This document shows, piece after piece, positions 30,314 to 41,135 of a stretch of 64,000 nucleotides of DNA. A program made the translations under genes and the position numbers. Within the stretch, counting starts at the first letter, position 1. Each line of letters opens with the position of its first letter. The notes beneath the pieces were generated by a model. That model did not search any database. It had not been told where the DNA came from and saw nothing but the letters and a program-made list of their open reading frames with translations. This DNA is from Lepidurus packardi (Eukaryota; Arthropoda; Branchiopoda; Notostraca; Triopsidae). The stretch covers positions 9,580,351 to 9,644,350 of the forward strand of contig JAKZAN010000006.1 in the NCBI GenBank assembly GCA_023053545.1, written 5' to 3'.

Positions 30314-33244
30314 CTATTTTTTGGTACCTTTCCCTCCCTTTCTTTGTGAAGATTTCTTTTTGGACGCAATTGCATCTAGTACAAACTGAGGTTCTCGAGG
30401 ATCTAGGTGACGAGCAAGCCTAGAATCAGACAGTTCTGGGAGAAAACTTGACTCAAAGAAGATTTGCAATTTTGGTTGCATCTGTTCCTCCCAGAATTTC
30501 TGATCTCGATCAATCCGCTCAACGTGCATCTCATTAGGGCTCCAAACCACGAAATCGCACCACAGCCGTCCCGTCACCTCAAGCTGTCCTTGCACTTGAT
30601 AAAAGTAATTATGTGTTCGTTTCAAACGAAATGCATTCCCTTTTACGCGTTCCAGACACAGTGAACTTCCTTTGGGGCCATTGAGCAAGTCGTCGAAGGA
30701 CTTGGCATCTTTTGCGACTTCTGGACACTTTATTTCAAGGACACCATCCTCTCCAACTATACCGTCGGGTGATGCACCGAGATAACCGATACTTGGATGC
30801 ACCCATAAACCGGACCGTTTTACAGTTACTCCCTTCATTTCCTCATAAGCTTGCCTAGCATTCCCTTCGTTATCATTCCCCCACTTAGTAGCGGACCCAG
30901 ACCAATGCTTGGGATGCATGATATCTTTTAAAACGTTTGTCCGTGAGGTTGTACTCCGTAATTTGCAAATTTTGCCAAACATCGAGGCAGTAATTCTACT
31001 CCTCCTAGCTTCCTTCCACAAATCGCACTCGGCTTGGTCTCTTGTTTTCTGCTCGAGATCGACAATTTGTTCTTGACTTAGCTGTAACTGTTTTTTGATT
31101 ACGGAACTCTCGGTAGCAAGTTCATTAGTATCAAGATCAGGTCGTCCATAATTTACGTCTGTTCCATTCGCTTCAGGCTCTGGTCGACGACTCTGAACGG
31201 AAACATCATCGCTGTTCTGCATTTCGCGTGAACGAAGATCCCTTTCTCGGCCTCGCAAGATATCTGACGTGTTACTGGCTGCAAACTGGTCAAGTAACGA
31301 CGAGCCATGATTGTACTTTTTGAGTACATGTGCATGAAAGCCACGCCCATAGTTAAAAGCCAGTACGGCACCATAACACCTGTGAGTATAGGACCCTCTT
31401 TGCGAGCGCAAGATTTGCTTCCCACCGACCATTTTGGCTACAGTTGACATGAATCGCTCAGCAGAATTAGTCGTTACCTCTAGCAACAAACTGCTAGCTT
31501 TCTTTGTAACGAAAGACAATGCATAGCACACGTCGGTATAAACAGCGTAGGGCACTGTTGTGCGTAATTTCTGACCCACAAAACTACAACCTTTTTTCCC
31601 AGGCAATGGCGCTCTACACATTGTATGATCTGCTAGTAAACAATGTCTCGGGCCATTTTCCAATGCACTGCGTAAATCCTGTACATTTCCATTCACCAGA
31701 GCGTTTTTCTTTATTGCACCTCTTGCAGCTTTGGTAAGTTTTGCAATCATGACTGGGGTCAGTACTTTCCTATAACTAGGACCCTTCGTTTGCAATTTAT
31801 AAAGCTTGCTAGTATAGTTCTTTACAACGTGGTTCGAACATTCTAGTTTCATTGCAAGTTTTTGAGTCCTTGGCGTATCGGCCAGAATTTGGTTGTACGT
31901 TGATGAATCGCCATCTCCAATGTAATGAGAAAAACGAATGCCATGACGCCTTTCCGATTCCCGAAAACCGGTAGCAATAATATCTGTTTCCATCGCTGTT
32001 GATGGTCCAGTCCAGTTCTTGTAACAGTGGTGCGTAGGTGGAGCGCAATTTGCCTTTGTTGCTTTGGAACACACGGAACAGAACTTATTCCGAACACCAA
32101 CATATAAAACTTTATTGGTCTGAGCGCCAATCAGTACTCCCACACCAGATTTGGCCGTATACCGTGTTCCGTGACTGCGTTGAGACCATCCCCCGTCACC
32201 GACTACAGTAATTTGTGGTGTCCCATCTTGATCTACTTTTCCTAACGTTACAGCTGCTTCCCTTTCCTCCAGAACAGTTTTTAGCATGTCATTACCGGCT
32301 TCAAATTCCCATACCTTTCCAACAATTCCCTCCTGTCGGACGAACGAAGGTCTTGTCATACAAGGAATATCAAGAATGGCAAGAATTTCTTGGAGATGAT
32401 GATGCCCATTGCCCGTGGCCATCATCCCCCAGGCAAGAAGAGTGTTCACCGAAATTTTCTGCTCTTCGTGTGCTGGTACAGCGTTCACGCTTTGCAAAAA
32501 AACTTTACGTTTTGTGGACATTGCTCGAACCCTAGGTTCTGGTTCTGAATTTACTGTGTCTTTCGTACCGCACTTCGGGCAAACAAAAACAACAGAAGTC
32601 CACGCACCATTGCGTATTTCTCGGTGAAAACGCATGATACCTTTCTGTGCGCATTCATCGTGGTGTTTGTTCACAACTTCCAAAGTGCGTCCCATGACAT
32701 ACGCCATGTTGCAAATTCTTCTACCAACTAACCCTTTTCTCAATTCTGGCTGGCAGTAAAGCGTACGCTCTGTAATAAGAGGAGTTTCCTCTATTTCGGC
32801 CTGATCGTTTACCCTACCCACAAACCACAACTCTGGATCAAAACTCCCGTAAGGTACAGAATGACTGTCGTTATTATTCGACATTAGTGCTTCAGCATCG
32901 GAATTTGCGTCTTCTTCTACCAATGTGTCTTCTTCATCTGAACCGACAGCACTAGTAGAGGAGAGACACGACAGGAATGACGTAGGTTTGGGGAAGGACA
33001 AGCCAATTATTTCAGTGGATACTTCCTGAGAAGAACATGCATTGGGATTCGATAACGATACACATGCTTCATTTCTAATATCTTGAAAACTAGTGCCCAG
33101 GGTTTGCTCTGTCGTCAAAGCTAACTCACTGACGTTTTCAAGACATTGTACCTTGAGAAGTTTGTTAGGGACTCCATCAGTGACATTCCCAGACTCGGAT
33201 TTCCTTTTTCTTCTGGGACGAACTCTATTTCTTTTACTTCCCAT
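30314..33244 (-). CDS. Transposase (Mutator/Kolobok-like DDE) fused to a YqaJ-type nuclease
   Basis: A single 976-codon frame from ATG 33244. A basic start (KRNRVRPRRKRK) suggests nuclear import. Residues about 140-660 resemble the animal Mutator-like transposase domain: VGDGGWSQRSHG (about 350), CSVCSKAT, IGDGDSSTYNQI (about 446), LECSNHVVKNYTSKL and NSAERFMST (about 593), giving candidate D-D-E residues. After a charged linker, residues about 730-940 form a YqaJ/lambda-exonuclease-like PD-(D/E)XK domain: RRSRITASMFGKI, GYLGASPDGIV, LEIKCPE and the YQVQGQL box. A Lys-rich tail ends it. YqaJ proteins are exonucleases of phage-type recombination; here the domain may process ends during transposition (inference). 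No break is seen. It is the only gene of the element. Confidence 0.85.
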   Translation of the reverse strand: MGSKRNRVRPRRKRKSESGNVTDGVPNKLLKVQCLENVSELALTTEQTLGTSFQDIRNEACVSLSNPNACSSQEVSTEIIGLSFPKPTSFLSCLSSTSAVGSDEEDTLVEEDANSDAEALMSNNNDSHSVPYGSFDPELWFVGRVNDQAEIEETPLITERTLYCQPELRKGLVGRRICNMAYVMGRTLEVVNKHHDECAQKGIMRFHREIRNGAWTSVVFVCPKCGTKDTVNSEPEPRVRAMSTKRKVFLQSVNAVPAHEEQKISVNTLLAWGMMATGNGHHHLQEILAILDIPCMTRPSFVRQEGIVGKVWEFEAGNDMLKTVLEEREAAVTLGKVDQDGTPQITVVGDGGWSQRSHGTRYTAKSGVGVLIGAQTNKVLYVGVRNKFCSVCSKATKANCAPPTHHCYKNWTGPSTAMETDIIATGFRESERRHGIRFSHYIGDGDSSTYNQILADTPRTQKLAMKLECSNHVVKNYTSKLYKLQTKGPSYRKVLTPVMIAKLTKAARGAIKKNALVNGNVQDLRSALENGPRHCLLADHTMCRAPLPGKKGCSFVGQKLRTTVPYAVYTDVCYALSFVTKKASSLLLEVTTNSAERFMSTVAKMVGGKQILRSQRGSYTHRCYGAVLAFNYGRGFHAHVLKKYNHGSSLLDQFAASNTSDILRGRERDLRSREMQNSDDVSVQSRRPEPEANGTDVNYGRPDLDTNELATESSVIKKQLQLSQEQIVDLEQKTRDQAECDLWKEARRSRITASMFGKICKLRSTTSRTNVLKDIMHPKHWSGSATKWGNDNEGNARQAYEEMKGVTVKRSGLWVHPSIGYLGASPDGIVGEDGVLEIKCPEVAKDAKSFDDLLNGPKGSSLCLERVKGNAFRLKRTHNYFYQVQGQLEVTGRLWCDFVVWSPNEMHVERIDRDQKFWEEQMQPKLQIFFESSFLPELSDSRLARHLDPREPQFVLDAIASKKKSSQRKGGKGTKK

Positions 33245-34055
33245 TAGAACAAAGTCACGCTAAAATACGATATAAGAATACTCTTTCCGTGAACAAAAGT
33301 AACGTTGCGAGTACTTTGCTGTCCAACTTGGAAATAAAGATACAAAGCTGGATTCGAACATGAAATGTGTTTTGTCCTCTGTGACGGATTCTCTGCTCAG
33401 TTTGTAAAATGTGAGGTCGTATGTTGTGAAACTGCAACATTTTTCCGTTGAAAAACGATTGCGGAAAAGCAAGTGTACTGAACTGTTGGGGAAAATGTGG
33501 CAAGAAACTTGTAGTTTGAAGTAATTTTAATTTTCGGTACAAACTCTGTTCATTTGCGATAACAAACCTGAGGAATTCTCAATGTGTCAAACCTCAACAT
33601 CAGTTATATGTCTATTAGCTAGTAAAAAGAACTATGTATAACTTATATGCTGCTTTAGGTTGTCAGTTATATGACACCTTTGATTGTTTCAGCAAGACCA
33701 ATCGTCTTTTTGTATTGTTCTGCTTACTTTTTGCTATATATGACTTACTTTGATAAAGTAAATTAGAGCTATGGAGTTATAGCTTTATTTATTTAGTAAG
33801 CTGAAACGTGGCAATTGAAATAATGAGGTAGTGTAAGTTTTATTTGGTCTGTCTCATTGTGTTACACAGCCCATATATAGGCAAAAGCAGCTTTCAAAGG
33901 TTGGCGCCGTTTGGCCGTGCAGAAGCAAATCGCCGTTCAAAAGTTGCGCTGTTGTGCTATTGCACTGTCATATGCAAGGCTTTCCCAAAAAACAATCCGA
34001 CGCCAACGCCATCCAGTGAGAGTTTAGTATCAATAAGCTAAGGTATACGGGAGCC
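33245..34055. other. 5' flank of the transposase-nuclease gene, within the TTAA element
   Basis: Non-coding; expected to hold the promoter. No clear TATA-initiator pair was assigned. Confidence 0.35.
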
Positions 34056-34390
34056 TTAAATGTCCATTATGCTCCGAGGCTCATTCACCCTTGTACTGTA
34101 CTAAGTACGACACTCCAGAACAACGTCTGACTGTTGTTAAATCTAAGAAGCTTTGCTTCAACTGCCTCTCTCCTTACCATTATCAAGTACAGGAATGCAC
34201 TTCCAAATTCAAATGTAGGAAGTGTGGCAGACGCCACCATACTTGTCTTCACGCGGAAAATTATCATGAACGGCTCTCAACCCTCGCTCACGCGCAAACG
34301 GAAGTTAAACCCGGTGTTACGGCTCGAACGACGTTTCTCACACGTAACACTATAGATTCAAAAGTCGGGGTTTTCGAGGGAATAAAACGA

Positions 34391-34962
34391 TTGTCTATTT
34401 TAATGGTATAAAACAAGTCACTGAGCAATTAAAGGAGGCAAAGGCGTCTAACGTTGGAAGCAGACCAAGATTCGGTCGCTACGTCGTCTAACGTACGGTT
34501 AGTGTTAGAGTCGGACGGCAACTCCCTGAATCCGGAACAGACAGTCAGTTAAATAGTCAAGAGTCTTTGTCTGTTAGTTTCATACGAAACATGGCTTTCG
34601 CACATGTGTTTGCAGTTAGGTTCTTTAGGTAACAAATCTTCTCAAGGGGTTCCATGCAACGGGTACCCCTTGCCTAACTGTCAGTCGAAAGAGTCAATTT
34701 TCGGCCCAGTTTTACGACATAATAGACCATCGCTGGACCTCTGGTTCCAGCCTCCGTGAGAACGGTCAGCAGCCGCTCCCACCTAGGCATACCAGTTCGA
34801 CGGTCAAGCGATGGCCTGTCATAAACAAAGGGTAGGTCGTTCAGTCAAATAATTAGGTTAACTGAGTCACGGGTCAGACAGTATATTGTATCAAATGTTA
34901 AGTTCGTCCATTCCGGAGTGATCCGGAACATCGCCGGCCCTGTTTCCTGGCCAGGAAACACC
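34391..34962. other. Probable 3' end/LTR region of BEL-B
   Basis: Lies directly downstream (minus strand) of the BEL-B pol stop. A purine-rich stretch follows the stop. No second LTR is found, so limits are unknown. Confidence 0.35.
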
Positions 34963-37740
34963 TTACTCCCTGGTCTCTTCCAGCAGACAAAGTTTCACAG
35001 TGGGGCGCGTGTATTCCCCACTTGCTGTCTTGACTATTGCAGCTCTAGTCTGACCATCCGGACCGGGCAGCGGTTTGACGATGCGGCCGAGCGGCCAGTG
35101 ACCACGAGGCGATTGGTGGTCGACGATAAGGACGAGATCTCCTTCTTTGAGGTTGCGTTTAGGAGCCAACCATTTCCTGCGCTCTATTAGGGCCGGCACG
35201 TACTCACGAAGCCACCGTTTCCAGAAACGGTTTGCCAGGGCTTGAGTAGCTCGCCAGCGTTTTCGTGAGCTTATTTCATCTTCACGAAAGATGTCGGGCG
35301 GAAGGTTAAGGTTGGATCTTCCCATCAGGAAATGGTTTGGAGTCAGAGGTTCGGGGTCAGTGTGATCGACACTGACGTGTGTCAGTGGACGGCCGTTGAT
35401 TAAGGACTCCGCTTCGGCGAAAACTGTAACAAGTAATTCGTCCGTTACAACTTGACCCTTCAGGGTCATGTTCAAAGCCCTTTTTGCAGACCGGACCATT
35501 CTCTCCCATACACCGCCAAAGTGTGGGGAGGCCGGTGGCGAAAAGTGCCATTCGATGCCCTTCTGGGCCATACAATCGGTAATGTTATCCTGGTTCCACC
35601 TTCTCAAGGCTTCTCGTAACTCCTTCTCTCCAGCAGCAAGGTTGGTCCCATTGTCACTGAAACATGTCGTAGGGCACCCTCGGCGGCTGACAAAACGGCG
35701 GAAAGCCAGGAGGAAGGAGTCGGTATCCAAAGAGTGGGCCACCTCTAAATGGATAGCTCGGGTGGTGAGACAGGTGAACAGGCAGCCATATCGTTTATGG
35801 GTTCTGCGGTGAATTACCACAAACATTGGGCCAAAGAAGTCCACTCCCGTATGCGTAAATGGCGGCTTGTAGGCTTCGAGTCGCTGTCGTGGCAACGGTG
35901 CCATCATAGGGGCTTGTGGCATGGCCTTAAATCGAATGCAGAAAGGACAGTGGCGGATGAACCTACGGATTGTGGCCCGTCCGCGAAGTATCCAGTATTT
36001 ACTGCGGACTTCAGCGAATGTACGGTCCGTTGACTCGTGTAACACGTGTTCGTGTGCGTCCCCAATCAGCAGTCTAGCTAGGTGGGAGTCTGGATCGAGG
36101 ATTAACGGATGCTTAGTTTCTCGATCCAAATCTGCGTGTTCCAAGCGTCCTCCTACTCGCAGAAGTCCTTCTTCGTCCAGGTAGGGAGTTAACTTCAGAA
36201 GACGAGAGTTGTTGGGAAGTTTGTCCGACTTCCTCAGGGCCACTATTTCTTCACGGAAAGTTTCTTGTTGAGCGATTCGAAGGAGTAGGGCAAGGGACTT
36301 CCTTAGTTCGTGTGCCGATAAAGGACCGCCACTTCTCTCGTCGGGTTTTGCTCGTGCGTTGTTGGTAAAACGCATCATGTAAGTTAATATCCTCTTTGGA
36401 CGACAAAGTCGGGAAGCGTTCATCATTAACGTGATGATGCGGTTATCCTCCTTCGCAACATGGCCAGCCCATTTGCTAGGAAGGACTTCGGGGTCCGGCA
36501 TAGAGCAATCCGGGGTACCTTCCCACTTGGGCCAGTGCGGCCTGGGCCAGGTAAGAAAGTCAGGGCCATTGAACCACCGATGCTGCAGGGTAAGCTGAGA
36601 AGCGGGCACACCTCTGCTGGCATCATCAGCCGGATTTAGCCGTCCGGGGACATGGTTCCATTGCTCTGCTCGCGAGATTTCCAGTATCTCGCCGACCCGG
36701 TTTGCGACGAACGTAGTAAACCGACAGGTCTTTGAGATGATCCATTTTAAAACCGTCGTGGAATCTGTCCAGAATACGGTCTCCTGCAACGTCAATCGCA
36801 GCTCGGTGGTGATGGCTTGTGCCAGCCGAGCACCGACCACGGCTCCTAGCAATTCAAGGCGTGGTATGGTCAGCTGACGTAGCGGAGCTACACGTGCCTT
36901 AGCCATTACAAAGGCCACGTCGACAGCCCCATTGTCGTACTCAAGGCGTATATAAGCCACCGCGCCATATCCCGTTTCGGAGGCGTCGCAGAACACGTGA
37001 AGCTGCACGGAGCGCGGTAAACCAGCGGTTTTAAAGCAGCGTGGAATAGCGAGGTTTTCGATGTACGAAAGTTCGCACAACCAGGATCTCCACGGTTCTA
37101 GTAGACAGCCTGGCAAGGCCTCATCCCAATCCTGGTGGGTCCTCCACACTTCTTGTAGGAGGGTTTTTGCAGTCAAGACGACTGGAGCTAGGAATCCCAG
37201 TGGATCGAATAGACTGGCTACCGTGCTCAGCACCTCTCTTTTCGTACGGGGCTCGTCTCGAACATTTACCTTGAACGAGAAGGCATCGGTTTCTGAATTC
37301 CATAAAATTCCATGAGTTCTCTCCACCGGCAAATCATCGAGATCCACATTCATCCTGGGATCAAGGCGTTCGGTTGGTGGTAGGGAGTTCAGAATTCTTC
37401 GCGAGGAGGAAAGCCATTTCGTTAAACGAAAACCGCCTCGGGCGAGCAATGTGGTAAGCCCCCTGCAGGTATCGAGGGCTTCCTTCTCCGTTTCCACGGA
37501 ATCCAAATAATTGTCGACGTAGAACTGTCGCTCAATCTTGGTTTGAAGTTCGGGGGATTCTGTAGCGAAGTCTCTTGCTACTTGGCGAAGTGCATAGTTG
37601 CACACGGTTGGCGAAGAGATGGCTCCAAATATTTGCACCCGCATTTGATACGTAGCAGGGGCCTCGTTGCTATTCGGTGCCCTCCACAAGAATCGAAGTG
37701 CCGGTTGATCATCCGGACGATCACACGACGACTTGGGAAC
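34963..37740 (-). pseudogene. BEL-B pol (5'-truncated RT, RNase H, integrase)
   Basis: About 925 uninterrupted codons. Similarity begins inside the RT (ALRFLWRAPNS) and includes the active-site box FYVDNYLDSVE. The connection has LFDPLGFLAPVVL, RNase H has HVFCDASETGYGAVAY and PRLELLGAVVGARL, then an integrase: zinc-binding HCPFCIRFK, catalytic GVDFFGP, FSDNGTN and PASPHFGGVWERM. It ends with the C-terminal box GHWPLGRIVKPLPGPDG. The protease and the first RT motifs are missing; sequence right of about 37740 is unrelated in frame. The element lies antisense to BEL-A. Integrase and RT residues look intact, so the loss is mainly the 5' truncation. Confidence 0.88.
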
Positions 37741-37785
37741 GCATTGTGAAGCCTTGACTGTGAAGCCGACCCGAAGCTTGCCCAA

Positions 37786-38340
37786 AGAATTTCGGCGCGG
37801 ATCTCGGGCCGGCCGGACGGCAAGCTATGGCGATCGGGCGATGGCGCGAAGAAAAAAAGTCATTTATTAGGGTGCTTGTATAGGCCTTAAGTAATTGGCT
37901 CTTAGGCCTAGTGTCGTGGGGGCTCCGTGGGCACCGTCGAATCGAGTCGGCCCTATGCTGCCTACCCAAAGCTAAACGTTACAGGTCAAAGTAAAAAAAA
38001 AAAGTAAGTTCACAAGTAAAAAAGTATGTTCAAAATAAGTTCAAAAAGAAAACACCCTCAGAAATGGGCAATATCGAATCAGTTATGCGAAATGTATTAA
38101 AAATGACAGAAATTAAAAATTTAAAAATTACACTGAAAACATTACAAAACATTACAAAATATTCTAATCACTAAATGAACATTACACATAAGAAACATTA
38201 AAAACAATGAAACACAAATGTATACCGCGCTAATCCAATTCAGCCGTTTCGCTATTTGCAAGGCCTAAAGAAAAAATGTACAAGAAGAGAAATTAAACAA
38301 TTAGAAAAAGTGAGTAAAATTTGAAAATTCATTTACGCTT
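37786..38340. other. Unassigned A-rich stretch after BEL-B
   Basis: Contains aaaaagtaagttcacaagta-type short repeats near 37990-38050. No gene seen. Confidence 0.35.
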
Positions 38341-38344
38341 CTCG

Positions 38345-38365
38345 GGAGTGATACGGGAGCCTTAA
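38345..38365. repeat. Solitary end resembling the TTAA element terminus
   Basis: gatacgggagcc followed by ttaa matches the right end of the 29227-34055 element (tatacgggagcc-ttaa). No partner end or coding part is evident, so it may be a truncated or very short non-autonomous copy. Confidence 0.5.
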
Positions 38366-39872
38366 CAATTATTACCCTTTTCTGGGGTTGATAACATCTG
38401 GAAGAACTCACCCCAGACCTTAATTACTTTTAAAGGGTGTGGAAGGGCTGATGGTGAGCTTCCCCCCTCCACGCAGTTACCTAAACCATCAGAACACAGA
38501 CAGTTACATAAACCAGAAGGTTCACCCAATTCTGGAATCCTATACTACCCTAATAAAACGGTCAAGCCAACTAGCCCGAGCTAACACTGCTGGCAAGACC
38601 TATTGCCTTGACAGCTTTATCGCGCATGCAAATCCTAGCGCGACAATATTGCGCCCATTTCTATGAGTGTTTTCCTTTTGAAATGTTTCCTTTTGATGCC
38701 TTTATGCCTTTCGAAAGTCTAAAAAGGAGATATAAGGCGTGTAAATGGAAACTTCAGTAAACGAAAAGGAGTCGCAGAAGATGACAAACGTTCTGAAGGG
38801 GAATCTGATATTGGCCTTTAAGGAATGCAGGTTATAGTGTCTTTAGAAGTTCAGTGGAAAAAATGCATGTTTTAGTTAGACACAGGAGCATTAAGCAAAG
38901 CCTCTAAAAAACTTTACTCTTAAGTTTTGGCCAAAAATAAAATTGAAACCATCCAGCGTAGAATTGCAGACCTACACTGTGGAGAGATAATGTTTCCGTA
39001 CTTGGAGAGTTTATTATATAGTGAGAATTTGTGTCTGTGTCTGAACTGGTGTCAGGCTTGCCGGGATGGCACGTGCGGAATTGGCACAGTTACGCGTCAG
39101 CCTTGGTTTTACACCTTTTTAAAAACCTTGTGGTCAAAGGAATTTGAACTTCCGACACTTTTCCAACTTCGTCATTAGAATTTATTAAGAATAATAATTT
39201 GAATCCCCCGTGCAATGTAAGTTTTATCTTTCCTCTCTGTATATTCGGTTTTAACAATATATGCCGCGGCAATAGGCGAGAGCCTATATACGCCGATACA
39301 AGGGAAAAAAGAAAATTGAATCAATGAGCATTTAAGCTTTTCACAACTTCTCGTATAGATTTTGCCTCATCATATCGCCGGATTATTCAAATTCTTGGTT
39401 ATATCATTAATTCATCTACAGTTTTCCTACATTAAAAAATAAATCACAGTAGCAAATCGCCTAATACGATATCAATGAACTACGAAATGATTAACAATGA
39501 TATATATAAGCATACAATAACGCATATAAAATCAGGGCAATTAAAATTGTGATGAACACTATCAACAACACACAAGTGGCATAATGCACCATGGAAGTAG
39601 GGCCACGGTTTTCTTCTGCTGATGGCTCTTCAAATGCTGTAATTTTAAGGTATAAAGGAATCAATTTTTAGCATATCTGGAACGGCAAATTTTTATTTAT
39701 TAACAGCACATACCCGATGTTGTTGCGTGTGCAGCGGACATCATTGCTTATTGTCTTTCCTGAATTGTTGTCTTTGCAAGTTTCAAAGGGATATTAATGA
39801 CGTGTGGTGGCGCCAAAATGGACCACCGAAAGGGCGCCAAATCGGTAAAGTGCGTAGCCTACACCTAAAATT
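38366..39872. other. Unassigned intergenic stretch
   Basis: Short frames only. The last 100 bp contain tggcgcc blocks and end in ctagctacgccgctg, which looks like the right terminus of a hAT related to the one at 41144-55058. Confidence 0.35.
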
Positions 39873-39949
39873 CCCTAGCTACGCCGCTGGCGCCTATGAC
39901 AGTCTCCGCCACACAGCACTTACTTCAGCATCTCTTTTGCTTATCTGCT
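39873..39949. repeat. 77-bp dispersed repeat, copy 1
   Basis: Begins ccctagctacgccgctggcg and ends tctcttttgcttatctgct. It is identical to 61844-61920. The first 15 bases resemble a hAT end; the rest is shared flank. Confidence 0.85.
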
Positions 39950-39992
39950 ACATGCTTACATGCTTACATGCTTACATGCTTACATGCTACTC
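39948..39992. repeat. Octanucleotide microsatellite (ttacatgc)n
   Basis: About five copies of ttacatgc in a row directly after the 77-bp repeat; absent from the other copy of that repeat. Confidence 0.85.
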
Positions 39993-40295
39993 CCCTACAA
40001 GCTATGTCTAAAATAGAGCTACCCAGAAAGGAACACCGAAATGAGTGTAAGGAGGCATGTAATAATGTGTAGACAAGCAACTATTTAGAAAGCCATTCGT
40101 CGTATTTTCTGCACACTATCGGCGTATTTTCGCGAAAGGCGTTACTGTGAGCGAATTCCCTGCGGAAATGAATTATCAAGAAAGAACTAAAGAACTGCAA
40201 AGGAATTAAAAACTGCAAACGAATTAAAAATGGCACGTATTTGCGTGCTCCATGAAAAAACAGTTACAAAACTGATGCACGAATGTCTGCTGGTT

Positions 40296-40385
40296 CTATA
40301 CCCTCGAAAAAAACGGGTATAGGGAAACCTCAGTGCTCTAATCCTTACCCTTGGGATTAATTAAAGTTTGCTCATTTCGAACATG
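40296..40385. repeat. Half-copy of the 24960-25270 MITE
   Basis: Shares ctatacc, a run of A, gggtatagggaaacc, ctctaatcc and gggattaattaaag with the MITE left arm, with scattered changes. No right arm found. Confidence 0.65.
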
Positions 40386-41135
40386 CTGACTTGTCATTGT
40401 CATGCATGTCAATTTCGGACATATTGACTTCAGCTCAGTTATTGATAAGTTCACTGCGAAAAAAATATCGAAAAATTTCGTAGTGGTTTTATATTACTAT
40501 TTGTCTGTGCAAAGTGCATATATTGATTTCACTCCAAATACAGATATCTCCAGCTTTATTGCCAGTTTATATAGTTTTTTTGCAAGATTTTCCAATTAAG
40601 GGGCCCATTTTGAAACTTGGCCCAGGGGCCCACGGGGGTGTTAAGACGGCCCTGGGTATATGGACCAATTCTGAAAATGCATACACTTTTCTTCTGAGGC
40701 TTTTTTTATATATTTCTTTCTGTTATATTATAAGTATATAACAGAAAAAGTACCCAGCACGTACCCAGCCTTCTTTTTCACTAGGACTAATCCAAACTCA
40801 ACTCGTACCACTTTCCTCCTTTTAAACGTGTCGATGACGGCCTAAAGTTTTTTAAAGAAAGGGAATACACGTGAAGAAGAATACATGTGACGAAGTAAGT
40901 TCACATCCTCTTGCACAGTACGAGTTTGAAGTCAAAACATGGCCTTACATGTGAATATATCTCGCACTATTAAACGGGATGAATACAAACCTGATTTTCT
41001 CTGTCATACGAGAAGGGCGGCAAGAAAGCAATAGCCATAAAGCTAGCTCAGTTTACTGAAAATGCTGGCAATCCAAAGACAATCCATACTCTTCTTTCCA
41101 CCACCATTATTTTTCGAGGATATAAACAAAACGTC
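40386..41135. other. Unassigned AT-rich stretch
   Basis: No gene or repeat ends recognised up to the hAT target duplication at 41136. Confidence 0.35.

Larger units (their letters stand above)
29227..34055 (-). mobile_element. TTAA-target DNA transposon (4.83 kb), Kolobok-like
   Basis: Inverted ends ggctcccgtataccttagct (29227) and its reverse complement (ending 34055) are flanked by TTAA on both sides (29223-29226, 34056-34059). It interrupts BEL-A gag exactly there; one TTAA restores the gag frame (RKP followed by LKCPLC). The TTAA duplication is known for piggyBac and Kolobok superfamilies. The encoded transposase is not piggyBac-like, so I place it near Kolobok with caution. An end-like sequence tacgggagccttaa recurs at 38352-38365. 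Confidence 0.85.
28100..34390 (+). pseudogene. BEL-A gag, split by a TTAA transposon
   Basis: ATG 28100 opens a gag with an N-terminal coiled coil (ECFQTDLERRQKEEEQLFER) and the DUF1759-type capsid core (LPKLALTKFDGNLLNWRKFW; LNYLRSLLTPEV; SYMRALEALPG). The frame is cut at 29222 by the TTAA element and resumes at 34060 with the BEL zinc-knuckle region (CPLCSEAHSPLYC; KKLCFNCLSPYH; CRKCGRRHH). Soon after 34390 similarity ends, and opposite-strand BEL-B pol lies beyond; no matching BEL-A pol is present. Before the insertion the gag frame was apparently open. Gag forms the particle that packages element RNA. Confidence 0.82.

Noticed and set aside
29227-34055. piggyBac element because of the TTAA target
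   Set aside because: The encoded protein lacks piggyBac transposase features and has a Mutator/Kolobok-like core plus YqaJ nuclease.
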